Assembly (NCBI GenBank): GCA_963746185.1
Contig: CAVVAE010000004.1
Coordinates: forward strand, 930,001 to 994,000
Length of the DNA: 64,000 nt
Direction of reading: 5' to 3'
From: CAVVAE01 sp963746185
Lineage (GTDB): Bacteria; Actinomycetota; Actinomycetes; Propionibacteriales; Nocardioidaceae
The notes beneath the pieces are model-generated. The model was not told the origin of the DNA and did no database searches. It saw only the letters and a program-made list of their open reading frames with translations. Position numbers and translations under genes: made by a program. Shown here piece after piece: positions 27,318 through 36,420 of the stretch. Within the stretch, counting starts at the first letter, position 1, and every line of letters begins with the position of its first letter.

Positions 27318-29261
27318 ATGGCGCTGCTTGAAGTCAAGGACTTGAGTGTCACCTACACGCCGCGTGACTCGCGGGCAGTGCGAGCAGTTGACGGCGTGAG
27401 CTTCGAGGTTAATGAAGGCGAGTTCGTCGGCTTGCTCGGGGAGTCCGGTTGCGGCAAGTCGACCCTTGGAACCGCCGTCTTGCGGCTGCTCGAGAAACCG
27501 GCGGCCATCACGGGCGGGACGATCACCTTCGACGGGCGCGACGTGACGAACCTCGACGAGGACGAGCTGCGACCGATGCGGTGGGTCGACCTGTCCACCG
27601 TCTTCCAGTCCAGCATGAACTCGCTCAACCCGGTGATCACGATCCGCGCGCAGTTCGCCGACACGTTCGCAGCACACCCCGAGGCCACACTCGACGACCT
27701 CGATGTCGACCAGCGCGCCGGGGATCTGCTGGAGATGGTCTCTTTGGACCCTGAGGTGCTGCGCCGCTACCCGCACGAGCTGTCGGGTGGCATGAAGCAG
27801 CGCGTCGCCCTCGCTCTCGCCCTCGCCCTCAAACCGCGGTTTGTGCTGCTCGATGAACCCACCACCGGACTTGATGTGGTGGTGGCGCGCGACATCCTCG
27901 ACCGGCTCAACGCACTCCGGACCGAGTTCGGTTTCGCTGTCCTGTTTATCAGCCACGACCTCGGCACCGTGATGGAGATGGCAGACCGGGTGATGGTGAT
28001 GTACGCGGGTGAGATCGTCGAGGATCAGCCCGCGGCCGACATGCTGGCCGAGCAGCTGCATCCCTACAGCACGGGGCTGTTGGGCTCGTATGCCGACCCA
28101 CGTGACGAGGTCGTCGCGGTTTCGTTCATCCCCGGCCGACCCCCGGACCTCTCCCGCGAGCACGCCGGCTGCCTCTACGAGCCGCGCTGCCCAGTGTCGG
28201 TCGACGCGTGCCGCTCAGATCACCCCGAGTTGCTGCCTGCTGGCCGCGGCCGGGCACGCTGCTTGCTGGTCGAGCAGTCTCTGCGCGACGGCGTGCCGCT
28301 TCAGAAGGCCGCGCCGCTCGAACAGCTCGACGCGGTGTTTTCCGCCGACGCCAGCACCCGCGGTGAGGCGGCCGCCGAGCCGGTGCTCGTGGTGCAGAAC
28401 GTCAGCAAGACCTACAAGACCAAACAAGGCATGGGCCACGTGACGACCGAGGCCGTCAAAGATGTGTCGTTCGTGCTGCGTCCTGGTCGGGTCAGCGCGC
28501 TCGTCGGCCAGAGCGGATCGGGCAAGTCCACGATCGCCCAGCTGGTCACGGGGGTCGTGCGGCCCACTGAAGGGTCGATCCACTTCAAGGGCGACCAGAT
28601 CGACCATCTGCGACGTCGCCCGATGCGTCGCTATCGACGGCACGTGCAGCTGGTCTTCCAGGACCCGTTCTCGGCGCTGAACCCCACCCGCAGCGTCGCC
28701 TACGCCATCAGCCGGCCGTTGCAGAACTACCTCGGCATGAGCCGCAAGGATGCCCGCGCCCGTGCGGCAGAGCTGCTCGAAAGCGTCGGGATGAGTCCAG
28801 CCGATCAGTACCTGGACAAGCTTCCGCACGAGCTCTCGGGTGGGCAACGTCAGCGGGTGGTCGTCGCTCGCGCGTTGGCGCCGGGACCTGAGATCCTCAT
28901 CGCCGACGAGCCGATCGCGATGCTGGACGTCTCGATCCGAGCCGAGATCCTTGCGCTTCTAGACCAGCTGGTCCGCGAGCGGGGCATCGCGATGCTCTAC
29001 ATCACCCACGACCTCCTGAGCGCCCGGCTGCTCGCCGACGATGTGATGGTGCTCAATCACGGTGTGATGGTCGAACGCGGCCCAACGCTGAAGGTGATCG
29101 GCGAGGCCAAGGACCCCTACACGCGAGAGCTGCTCGCGGCGATCCCCCGACCCGGCAAGACACGGAAGGCGATGCTCGACAAGCGATCCGACGAGCCGGA
29201 CGAGCGGGACGAGCGGGACGAGCGGGACCAGCCGGAGGACAAGCCCCTCGTGGGGGCGTGA
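27318..29261 (+). CDS. Double ABC ATPase of the Opp/Dpp-type importer (DppD-DppF fusion)
   Basis: A 647-residue ATPase that replaces the two separate subunits of classical systems. Domain 1: Walker A GESGCGKST (about 43-51), LSGGMKQRV, LLDEPTTGLD, then the oligopeptide-type C-terminal extension with CLYEPRCPVS. Domain 2: GQSGSGKST (about 395-403), LSGGQRQRV, IADEPIAMLD and its extension. The tail is charged, with a gacgaggcgg-like tandem repeat encoding DERDERDERD. It starts 1 nt after the DppC stop. It ends 24 bp from the convergent GH13 gene. Confidence 0.92.
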   Translation: MALLEVKDLSVTYTPRDSRAVRAVDGVSFEVNEGEFVGLLGESGCGKSTLGTAVLRLLEKPAAITGGTITFDGRDVTNLDEDELRPMRWVDLSTVFQSSMNSLNPVITIRAQFADTFAAHPEATLDDLDVDQRAGDLLEMVSLDPEVLRRYPHELSGGMKQRVALALALALKPRFVLLDEPTTGLDVVVARDILDRLNALRTEFGFAVLFISHDLGTVMEMADRVMVMYAGEIVEDQPAADMLAEQLHPYSTGLLGSYADPRDEVVAVSFIPGRPPDLSREHAGCLYEPRCPVSVDACRSDHPELLPAGRGRARCLLVEQSLRDGVPLQKAAPLEQLDAVFSADASTRGEAAAEPVLVVQNVSKTYKTKQGMGHVTTEAVKDVSFVLRPGRVSALVGQSGSGKSTIAQLVTGVVRPTEGSIHFKGDQIDHLRRRPMRRYRRHVQLVFQDPFSALNPTRSVAYAISRPLQNYLGMSRKDARARAAELLESVGMSPADQYLDKLPHELSGGQRQRVVVARALAPGPEILIADEPIAMLDVSIRAEILALLDQLVRERGIAMLYITHDLLSARLLADDVMVLNHGVMVERGPTLKVIGEAKDPYTRELLAAIPRPGKTRKAMLDKRSDEPDERDERDERDQPEDKPLVGA

Positions 29262-29285
29262 ACTCTCGTCGCCTCGACGTGCGGT

Positions 29286-30821
29286 CTAGCGCAGCCAGGC
29301 GGTGCCTGGCGAAGGCAGCAGACCTTGCTCGGTTAACGGCCGGCTGCTGGCCAATACCTCGGACCCCCAGTCGTCCAGAGTCAGCGGGTCGGCGCTCGTG
29401 TTCAGAACGCAGGTGGTCCCGTCGCGGCGAAACGCCAGTACGCCGTCTGGCGTCTCGAGCCAGGTCGGCGACGAAGCATCGCGCAGGTCCTTGCGGGCCG
29501 ACATCGCTGCTCGGACCACGCTCAAGGCAGACCAGGCCTCAGACTCCTGAGCCTGCACACTGCGCTCTCCCCACCTCGGCGGTTGCGGCAGCCATGTGCG
29601 TGTGTGCGTCCCGACAACGGAGAAGCCGTGGTTGGCGTCCTCGGCACGAGTCCACGGCAAGGGCACGCGGGCGCCGTCTCTACCTCGTTCGATCCCGCCC
29701 GAACGACGCCACGTCGGGTCGCGCAGATCAGCGTCTTCGAGTGCGACCTCGGGGAGGCCCAACTCGTCGCCGGCGTACAGGTAGGTCGCGCCGGGAAGCG
29801 CGAGCAGCAGTAACAACACCGCCAGTCCGCCCTCAGGTCCCCACCTGGTGGCTGCGCGAACGACGTCATGGTTACCGTGCGGCCATGCGGGCCGTCGTCC
29901 CTGCCGGGCCGCCGCATCGAGGTAGCTGCGCACGGTTTCCCCGAGTGCCGCGGCGTCGAGCGGCGTGAACACGAGGTCCATGGCGAACGCTTGCTCGAAC
30001 TCGTCCGGACGCAGGTAGGGCTCACTCAGCCAGGCTGGCCCCCAGATCTCCGCCACCCCGAACCGGTCCGGTCGCTCGGCTAACAGCTCGGCGAACCGAC
30101 GGTGGATCCGGTGCACCTCGGGTCGGTCGCTGTAGGGATGCTCATCACCTGGCTGTCGATCGATCGCCGGCACGGTCACCGGTGGGTAGCCGGGGGCTTT
30201 GGCCAGCGCCCCGGCCGCGTCGAACCGCAGTCCGTCGAAACCCCGGTCAAGCCAGAAGCGCACAGTGCGTTCGACGTCGGCGACCACGTCTGGGTGGTCC
30301 CAGTTGAGGTCAGGCTGTTCGACGTCGAACAGGTGCAGGTACCACTCGCCATCACCGAACGGCTCCCACGCGGGTCCGCCGAACAACGACTCCCAGTCCG
30401 AGGGCGGGCTGTCGCCGCGTCCAGATGCGACGTGATAGCGGCCGCGCGCCGGGTGGCCGGGACCGCCGAGCCGGGCCTCCTCAAACCATGGGTGGTGGAT
30501 CGAAGTGTGGTTGGCGACCACGTCGCCGACGATCCTGAGACCTCGGGCGTGCGCCTGTTGCAAGAGCTCGTCGACGTCGGCGAGCGTTCCCATCTCAGGC
30601 TCAACAGCGCGGTGGTCGATGACGTCGTACCCGGCGTCCGCTCCGCCGCTGACGTAGAACGGGTTGAGCCACAAGGCGTCGACACCGAGGTCGACGAGGT
30701 GGTCAAGGCGCTCGATAACGCCGCACAGGTCGCCCGTGCCATCGCCGTCGGAGTCGGCGAAGCTGCGGAGGTAGACCTGATAGATGACGGCGTCCCGCCA
30801 CCACGGCGCCTCACCGCTCAC
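29286..30821 (-). CDS. GH13 alpha-glucosidase/alpha-amylase-family enzyme
   Basis: A 511-residue cytoplasmic glycoside hydrolase. The family-13 barrel begins WWRDAVIYQVYLRSFADSDG. Conserved regions are DVVANHTS (region I), GLRFDAAG with the catalytic Asp (II), VAEIWGP with the acid/base Glu (III) and HGNHDVV with the transition-state Asp (IV). The sequence resembles oligo-1,6-glucosidase and alpha-glucosidase types that act on short substrates. The GTG at 30821 overlaps the GH39 stop (GTGA); the longer upstream frame is Arg-rich and spurious. It is the last gene of the operator-controlled GH39-GH39-GH13 operon. Confidence 0.88.
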   Translation of the reverse strand: MSGEAPWWRDAVIYQVYLRSFADSDGDGTGDLCGVIERLDHLVDLGVDALWLNPFYVSGGADAGYDVIDHRAVEPEMGTLADVDELLQQAHARGLRIVGDVVANHTSIHHPWFEEARLGGPGHPARGRYHVASGRGDSPPSDWESLFGGPAWEPFGDGEWYLHLFDVEQPDLNWDHPDVVADVERTVRFWLDRGFDGLRFDAAGALAKAPGYPPVTVPAIDRQPGDEHPYSDRPEVHRIHRRFAELLAERPDRFGVAEIWGPAWLSEPYLRPDEFEQAFAMDLVFTPLDAAALGETVRSYLDAAARQGRRPAWPHGNHDVVRAATRWGPEGGLAVLLLLLALPGATYLYAGDELGLPEVALEDADLRDPTWRRSGGIERGRDGARVPLPWTRAEDANHGFSVVGTHTRTWLPQPPRWGERSVQAQESEAWSALSVVRAAMSARKDLRDASSPTWLETPDGVLAFRRDGTTCVLNTSADPLTLDDWGSEVLASSRPLTEQGLLPSPGTAWLR

Positions 30822-32626
30822 TGTGTCGACTCGGGCGGCACGGGTGTCAGCTCGACAAGACTGAGCGCGCTCGTTGGCAGGTCGAGTACCAGCGTCGCGG
30901 TCCCGTCGTGCCCGACGTCGACCGGCTCGTGCGGTAGCTGCGCCATCACGTCGAGATCGCCCAGCGACTGCCACTGCTGGTCGTTGGGCCAGTCCACGAC
31001 CCCGAGGTCGGCAGCGTGCTTCGCCAGGTGCGAGTGCTCTGGGTCGACGCGCTGGTGTCGTACGACGTACCGGCCGGCGGAGAGTGAACTGAACTCGACG
31101 CGCACGGCTCTGTGCAGGTCGTCACGATCGCGAGCCCAGTCGTGCTGTTGCAGGGTGCCATTCCAGACGGCCACGGCAAGGCGGGATGCACCGCTGTCGG
31201 CGGGGTCACCGCCAGCCCAGGCCTGCACCAGCGACTCCGCGCCATCGCCGTCCAGCCGGACGCCGACCTCCTCATCACCGAGCTGCTCCAGGGCCGACAA
31301 CGCCCAGAACCGAGGTTTGGCGAGTCCACCGACGCTCAGCAGCCCGAACCCGCCGTGCACTAGCCGCGGCGGACGGCCGAGCTCCTCGAAGTGGTCGCTG
31401 GCGACCCAGCACGACACCGTTGCTCCGACGCCGGCGGCCGCCAGCATGCCGCGCGCCGTGAAGGCGGCAGTCCAGGGGTGGTCGTTGACGGGGTTGAAGT
31501 GCGTCGGGGTCGGACCCCATTCGCTCCACCAAACGCTTGTGCCGGCACGCCCGTGTCGCTCGAGCGCGGGCCGCACGTCGAGAGGCGGAATCCCGTAGGC
31601 GTGTGGGGTGAGGATGTCGAGCTCAGAGCCGGACCCGGCCACATGCTCCAGAAGGGCGTCGAGCCAACCGACTGCAGCGCTTGCCGGGCCGGCGATGGGC
31701 AGCATCGGATGAGCCCGGCGGATCGCGCTGGCGCTGGCGTCGTACAGGCGGAGGTAGTCCTGCTGGTCGCCGGTCCAGAAGACGTCGAGGTTGGGTTCGT
31801 TCCAGACCTCGAGCACCCAGCCACGGTCGAGCTCGTCATCGCCATAGCGCTCACGCACGTGGACGACGAACGCCTCTACGAGGTCAGTCCATCGCCCCAA
31901 GTCCTTGGGTGGATTGGAGAGGCCGGCCTCCGTGATCTCGTGGTGTGGGCTGTCGGCCATCGCCCGTGGCGTGAACCCGAGCTCGAGCATCGGCCGCATC
32001 CCCGTGCTGAGCACCGTGTCGAGCACGGTGTCCAAGGCCGAGAAGTCGTGAACGGAAACGCCGTCGGCATCTTCGCGATACACGCCCATGTCGTCGCCCA
32101 AGGTGCCGTGCGCGCGCACCCTTTGCACCCCGAGCTCGGCGTGCACGCGAGACAGCGCTTGCACGGACTCGGCGCCGATCGGGCGTCCGCCCGACTCATC
32201 GCGGCAGAGCAGGTGACTCAGGTGCTCACTGCCGACGCAGGCACGCCACGGCCGCGACAGCGTGCCGCGACGGTCAGCCGCATCCACCTGCACCACGACC
32301 TGCGGCAACGGCGCCGACTGGTCGTGCGCCAACGGCGTGGCATGCACCGGTTCTCCCGGGGCACCAGGACCGTCCTCGATGCTGCGCACGGCCGCGACGG
32401 CGTACCACCCGCCGGCCGACGTGCGGGTATCGGCGTACGGCAGAGACGGCACGACCAGCAAGTCGCCGCCACCGTGGTCGAGCGGTGCCAGCTCATCGGG
32501 TTGGTCACCGTGATGTACGACGTAGCCGACTGCGTCATCGACAGCCGGCCAGGTCAGCGTGACCTGGCCGACTCCCGAAACAGCGTCGAGGCGGGTCGGT
32601 GGCGCTATCGCGTCGACGGTCAGCAT
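30818..32626 (-). CDS. GH39-like beta-xylosidase, second tandem copy
   Basis: A 602-residue cytoplasmic hydrolase. An N-terminal Fn3-like segment (QVTLTWPAVDDAVGYVVHH) precedes a TIM barrel with the acid/base Glu in VLEVWNEPNLDVFW and the nucleophile Glu in SVWWSEWGPTPTHFNP. C-terminal beta domains follow. It is clearly paralogous to the upstream gene (shared VASDHFEELGRPP, HGGFGL) but diverged throughout, so the duplication is old. Its ATG overlaps the upstream stop by 7 bp (ATGCTGA). GH39 includes beta-xylosidases and alpha-iduronidases; xylose-containing or plant glycan substrates are plausible. Confidence 0.8.
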   Translation of the reverse strand: MLTVDAIAPPTRLDAVSGVGQVTLTWPAVDDAVGYVVHHGDQPDELAPLDHGGGDLLVVPSLPYADTRTSAGGWYAVAAVRSIEDGPGAPGEPVHATPLAHDQSAPLPQVVVQVDAADRRGTLSRPWRACVGSEHLSHLLCRDESGGRPIGAESVQALSRVHAELGVQRVRAHGTLGDDMGVYREDADGVSVHDFSALDTVLDTVLSTGMRPMLELGFTPRAMADSPHHEITEAGLSNPPKDLGRWTDLVEAFVVHVRERYGDDELDRGWVLEVWNEPNLDVFWTGDQQDYLRLYDASASAIRRAHPMLPIAGPASAAVGWLDALLEHVAGSGSELDILTPHAYGIPPLDVRPALERHGRAGTSVWWSEWGPTPTHFNPVNDHPWTAAFTARGMLAAAGVGATVSCWVASDHFEELGRPPRLVHGGFGLLSVGGLAKPRFWALSALEQLGDEEVGVRLDGDGAESLVQAWAGGDPADSGASRLAVAVWNGTLQQHDWARDRDDLHRAVRVEFSSLSAGRYVVRHQRVDPEHSHLAKHAADLGVVDWPNDQQWQSLGDLDVMAQLPHEPVDVGHDGTATLVLDLPTSALSLVELTPVPPESTQ

Positions 32627-34497
32627 CTGACGTGCACCAGCACCGCGGCGGGCTGGGGCAGGTCGAACACGAGGGCAGCGCCTCCCACGGCATGCTGCAA
32701 GGCAGCGGGTTCGGCGACCAGGGTGTCAGCGGCGCGCAGCTGGTCCCACTGCTCTTCGGTGGGCCAGTCGCTTACGCCGAGGCGCCCGGCCAGCGTGGTG
32801 ACATCGCCATGGTCGGCGTCGAGCCTGGTGATCTCCGCCGTCGCACCCTCGTCGAGACCGTCCAGCTGCAGTCGGACGGTGCGACCGAGTGCGTCGTGGC
32901 CGGCAGCCTTGCCCTGGTCCAACGTGTGGTTCCAGACCAGGATGCTCAGCGATCCGTCTTCGTGCCGAGAGGCCCAGGCCTGCACCAGGCCGTCGGCACC
33001 GTCGCCCGACGCGGTCACCGGCAGTTGGGTTTCGCCGAGCTGCGAGAGCAGGTGCAGTGCGTGGTAGCGCGACTTGGCGATTCCGCCGACGGTGATCAAC
33101 CCGAATCCGCCATGCAGCAGACTCGGCGGCCGACCGAGCTCCTCGAAGTGGTCGCTGGCGACCCAGTAGGACAACGCATCGAGGCGCCCTGCCGAAGAAC
33201 GCATGCCGTGCAGCAGGAACGTCGCCGACGAGACACCGTCGTTGACGGGGTGGAAGTGCCTCGGGGAGACGCCCCACTCGGTCCAGAGGATCCTGGCCTC
33301 GCTTCCGTAGCGCGCCAGGGTAGGGCGCAGGTCGAGGGGCGCGTTGCCGTAGGTGTGGGTGGTGACGAAATCGACAGGGGCTCCAGACCGGCTGGTGTGC
33401 TCGAGAAGCTCGTCGACCCACGCAGCCGCCGCTGACGAGGGACCGCCTACTGCGAGACGCGGGTCGACCGCCTTGATCGCGTCGGCGGTGACGTCGTACA
33501 ACCGCATCCACTCGACGCGTGTGCTGGACCAGAACACCTCGAGGTTGGCTTCGTTCCAAACCTCGAAGTCCCAGCCGAGCACCTCGTCGTCGCCGTACCG
33601 ATCGATCAGGTGACGCACCAGGGCGCTGATCAGGTCGACCCAGCGCTGCCAGTCCTTCGGTGGCGAGGTGATGCCGCGGTACTCGAAGACCGTCCGCTCC
33701 GGGTCGCTCGCGAGGTCGCGAGGCATGAAGCCGAGCTCGACACAGGGACGCAGCCCGATCGCCAGGATGCGGTCGTAGACCTCGTCGATGAGCGTGAAGT
33801 CGTGCACGGGTTGCCCGTCGACCTCGCGGTAGACGCCAAGGTCGTCGTGCAGAATCGCGTGAGCCCGGACCGTGCCGACGCCAATCTCGTCATGCACTCG
33901 GCGCAGCGCGTCCTCGAGCTCGGTGCCGATCACCTGGCCGCCGGACGTGTCGGTGCTCAGCAGCTGGCTGAGCCGTTCGCTGCCGATCATCGGCTGCCAG
34001 GGCCGCGCGAGCGGCTCACCGTTGCCGAGAATGTCGAGCGCCAGCTCGACCCGGGGCGCGGCACTTTGCTCCGACAACGAGGCGGCGGTCACCACCTCAC
34101 CCACCCGACCGCAGGTCGTCACCGTCGGCACGGATGCCACAGCGTAGTCGTACGCCGTGCCGGGCTCCCCGGTGGTGTCGGCGTACCAATTGTCGGGGAC
34201 AGAAAGGACATCGCCACCGAGGTGGTCGAGCGGCGTCAACTCCTCGTTCGCGGATCCGGCGGGTGCGCGGTGCACCAGGTAGCCGACGGCGCCCTCGACG
34301 TGATCCCAGCGCAGCGTGACGTGGCCTGCTCCCGGCGTCAGGGTCAGCGCGGTCGGGGGCGGGAGGTCGGGGACGGGAGCCGTCTCACGCTGGTCAGAGC
34401 GGGTGGAGATCCGCCGCTCCCAGTCCTCGCGGGCGGTGATTTCGCGCTCGGCGTCCCCCTGGTCGATCTCGGTGGTGCGCTCGATTCCGGTGCTCAT
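32620..34497 (-). CDS. GH39-like beta-xylosidase, first tandem copy
   Basis: A 625-residue hydrolase, first in its operon. Residues 1-55 are charged and of unknown role. An Fn3-like segment (HVTLRWDHVEGAVGYLVHR) precedes the GH39 barrel, with the acid/base in FEVWNEANLEVFW (Ala replaces the usual Pro) and the nucleophile in ILWTEWGVSPRHFHP. The ATG at 34497 has GGAGG 5 nt upstream; the frame extends further but crosses the operator region. The operator palindrome at 34576-34587 lies 79 bp upstream. No signal peptide, so it acts on imported oligosaccharides. Confidence 0.82.
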   Translation of the reverse strand: MSTGIERTTEIDQGDAEREITAREDWERRISTRSDQRETAPVPDLPPPTALTLTPGAGHVTLRWDHVEGAVGYLVHRAPAGSANEELTPLDHLGGDVLSVPDNWYADTTGEPGTAYDYAVASVPTVTTCGRVGEVVTAASLSEQSAAPRVELALDILGNGEPLARPWQPMIGSERLSQLLSTDTSGGQVIGTELEDALRRVHDEIGVGTVRAHAILHDDLGVYREVDGQPVHDFTLIDEVYDRILAIGLRPCVELGFMPRDLASDPERTVFEYRGITSPPKDWQRWVDLISALVRHLIDRYGDDEVLGWDFEVWNEANLEVFWSSTRVEWMRLYDVTADAIKAVDPRLAVGGPSSAAAAWVDELLEHTSRSGAPVDFVTTHTYGNAPLDLRPTLARYGSEARILWTEWGVSPRHFHPVNDGVSSATFLLHGMRSSAGRLDALSYWVASDHFEELGRPPSLLHGGFGLITVGGIAKSRYHALHLLSQLGETQLPVTASGDGADGLVQAWASRHEDGSLSILVWNHTLDQGKAAGHDALGRTVRLQLDGLDEGATAEITRLDADHGDVTTLAGRLGVSDWPTEEQWDQLRAADTLVAEPAALQHAVGGAALVFDLPQPAAVLVHVRC

Positions 34498-34575
34498 GCG
34501 TCCTCCAGGTCGTCGTTTACGAACGTGTGCTCGGTGCCGGGTGATCACGACGGTCACGTACAGACTCCCCCGTGT

Positions 34576-34587
34576 GAAACCGGTTTC
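34576..34587. promoter_or_regulatory. LacI-type operator O3, GAAACCGGTTTC
   Basis: An exact third copy of the palindrome found at lacI, here in front of the GH39-GH39-GH13 operon, 12 kb away. It places the hydrolase operon under the same regulator. Confidence 0.75.
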
Positions 34588-34687
34588 TCAACCAACCCCA
34601 CAGCAACGCGGCCACGGTGTCAAGCCAACTTTTTGCCCGTGAGATGCACCGACGGCGTATCGACCGCGATTGACGTCGAGACCGGCG

Positions 34688-35554
34688 TCAGAACCTGCGG
34701 TACTCACTCGGTGGGATGCCGAACTGCGCCCGGAATCGCCGGGATAGGTGGAATTCGTCGGCAAAGCCGAGCGTCCGGGCGATCTCGCGAAGCGTCATGT
34801 CGGTGAGCCGCAGCAAGGTGGCGGCAGTCTGCAGCCGGCGGGTGGTCCGGAAGGCCGAGGGGGTCTGACCGACTTGAGCGGTGAAGTGCCGTCGGAATGT
34901 GTCGTAGGTGAGCCCCGACTCGGCCGCAACGGTATGCAGGTCGACGCTGCCCGTGAGGTCGTCGGCCAATCTGCCGACGGCGCCTGCGACCTCGACGCTG
35001 AGGTCGGGCGCGGCGGAAATCTCGCTGGTGTCCTCGGTGTCGAGCAGCCAGTCAGCCAGCGCGAGCAGCTGGTGTTCCGCGGCCCGCTGCGACCGAGGTG
35101 GCGTCCGCAGTACGGTCCGCAGCGCACCGATCGAGGGAAGCGGTCGCGGGTAGCGCGGGCCGGGGACGGCGAACCCGCTCAGCTCGCCCAGCGAGTCGAA
35201 CACCGGGCCGGTGAAAACGGCGAACAGCTCCGTCCAGCGATGGCCGCGATCGGTTCCGTACCAGTGCGGGAAGCCGGGCGGCACGATCGTGTGGGCGCCC
35301 GGGACGATCCGCTCCTCGCGCCCGTCGGCATCGCGGTAGGTGCCCTCTCCGTCGAGGACGACGGACAGGACGTAGGCGTCCATCACGCGCAAGTCCGACG
35401 GCATGATCGGCTCGTCGTCGACCACCTCACCTGCGAGCAGGAGCTGTCCGAGCCGGGTGACGGGCCCTTCGGAGACCGCGATCACCGTGCGGAGACTCAC
35501 CATCCGGCCACCGTACCGCGCCAAAACGTTCATGCCTCCGCCCTGTCCAGACAT
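34688..35554 (-). CDS. AraC-family transcriptional regulator
   Basis: A 288-residue regulator. The N-terminal cupin-like sensor (about 20-130) has GEGTYRDADGREE and TIVPPGFPHWYG. The C-terminal AraC double helix-turn-helix (about 190-288) includes LTYDTFRRHFTAQVGQTPSAF and LGFADEFHLSRRFRAQFGIPPSEYR. Start choices are ATG 35554, 35533 and 35503; none has a well-spaced ribosome site, and the sensor domain begins after all three. It is divergent from the phytanoyl-CoA dioxygenase-like gene, its likely target. Confidence 0.87.
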   Translation of the reverse strand: MSGQGGGMNVLARYGGRMVSLRTVIAVSEGPVTRLGQLLLAGEVVDDEPIMPSDLRVMDAYVLSVVLDGEGTYRDADGREERIVPGAHTIVPPGFPHWYGTDRGHRWTELFAVFTGPVFDSLGELSGFAVPGPRYPRPLPSIGALRTVLRTPPRSQRAAEHQLLALADWLLDTEDTSEISAAPDLSVEVAGAVGRLADDLTGSVDLHTVAAESGLTYDTFRRHFTAQVGQTPSAFRTTRRLQTAATLLRLTDMTLREIARTLGFADEFHLSRRFRAQFGIPPSEYRRF

Positions 35555-35638
35555 TCTTCGCCGGGACCCGTCGCCCTAGTGTCGATGACGTCAGCATCAG
35601 ACAACCGTGGGCGTCGCCCACGTGCCCAGGAGGACCGC

Positions 35639-36415
35639 ATGACCTCGACCGACAACGCCGTCCGCACCGGACTGGTGACATCCGAGCACTTGGCCCAGTA
35701 CGAGAAGGAGGGCTACTTCGTCCTCGAAGGCGTGCTCACCGACGACCAACTCGAACTGCTCCGCGGCGGCGCCCAGTACTCCATCGACAAGCTCGATGCC
35801 GAGATGGACGAGGCCGGCGTCGATCGGATCGGGATCAACGCCCGGGGCCGGCGCTACTTCAGCAACATGATCTACAAGGACCGTCCCGAGCTTCGGCAGT
35901 TCCTCTTCAGCGACACGATGGCGCAGATCTGCGAGGCGACCCTCGGCAAGGACGCCTACCTCTTCTGGGAGCAGTACGTCATCAAGGCCGGTGACCCCGA
36001 CACGTCGTTCGCCTGGCACCAGGACTCCGGCTACGTCGACGAGGACCACGAGCCCTACCTCACGTGCTGGATCGCCCTCGACGACGTCACCGAGGAGAAC
36101 GGCTCGGTGTACCTGCTGCCCTACTCACGTTCGGGCATCAAGTCCTACATCAAGCACATCCCCGACCCGGTGACCAACGACAAGGTCTGCTACTTCGGGT
36201 CCGACCCCGGCGTCCCGATGACCGCGCCCGCCGGATCGATCGTGGTGTTCTCCAGCGTCGTCATTCACCGCAGCGGCCCCAACCTCACCGACAAGATGCG
36301 CCGCGTCTACCTCGCTCAGTACTCCGGCGAGGTCATCACGTTCAAGGACGGCAAGACGCCAGCGGGCTCGTTCGACCACTTCCTCGAAGGCGGCGACGTC
36401 GTCGCTGAGATCTGA
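35639..36415 (+). CDS. Phytanoyl-CoA dioxygenase (PhyH)-family protein
   Basis: A 258-residue Fe(II)/2-oxoglutarate-dependent dioxygenase. The iron ligands are His and Asp in WHQDSGYV and a distal His in VVIHRSGPN, followed by the 2-oxoglutarate-binding Arg region (KMRRVYLAQYS). The family hydroxylates diverse small molecules, and the substrate here is unknown. AGGAGGA precedes the ATG at 35639 by 4 nt. The long upstream open frame antisense to the AraC gene is spurious. It lies immediately left of the tRNA-derived attachment repeat and is followed by a nested hairpin terminator. Confidence 0.88.
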   Translation: MTSTDNAVRTGLVTSEHLAQYEKEGYFVLEGVLTDDQLELLRGGAQYSIDKLDAEMDEAGVDRIGINARGRRYFSNMIYKDRPELRQFLFSDTMAQICEATLGKDAYLFWEQYVIKAGDPDTSFAWHQDSGYVDEDHEPYLTCWIALDDVTEENGSVYLLPYSRSGIKSYIKHIPDPVTNDKVCYFGSDPGVPMTAPAGSIVVFSSVVIHRSGPNLTDKMRRVYLAQYSGEVITFKDGKTPAGSFDHFLEGGDVVAEI

Positions 36416-36420
36416 ACCGC

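Noticed and set aside
31391..33067. 558-residue open frame antisense to the two GH39 genes
   Set aside because: A shadow of the GH39 genes, with no ribosome site or family features.
34748..35638. N-terminal extension of the PhyH gene antisense to the AraC regulator
   Set aside because: Family homology and the AGGAGGA ribosome site start at 35639; the extension is the AraC shadow.
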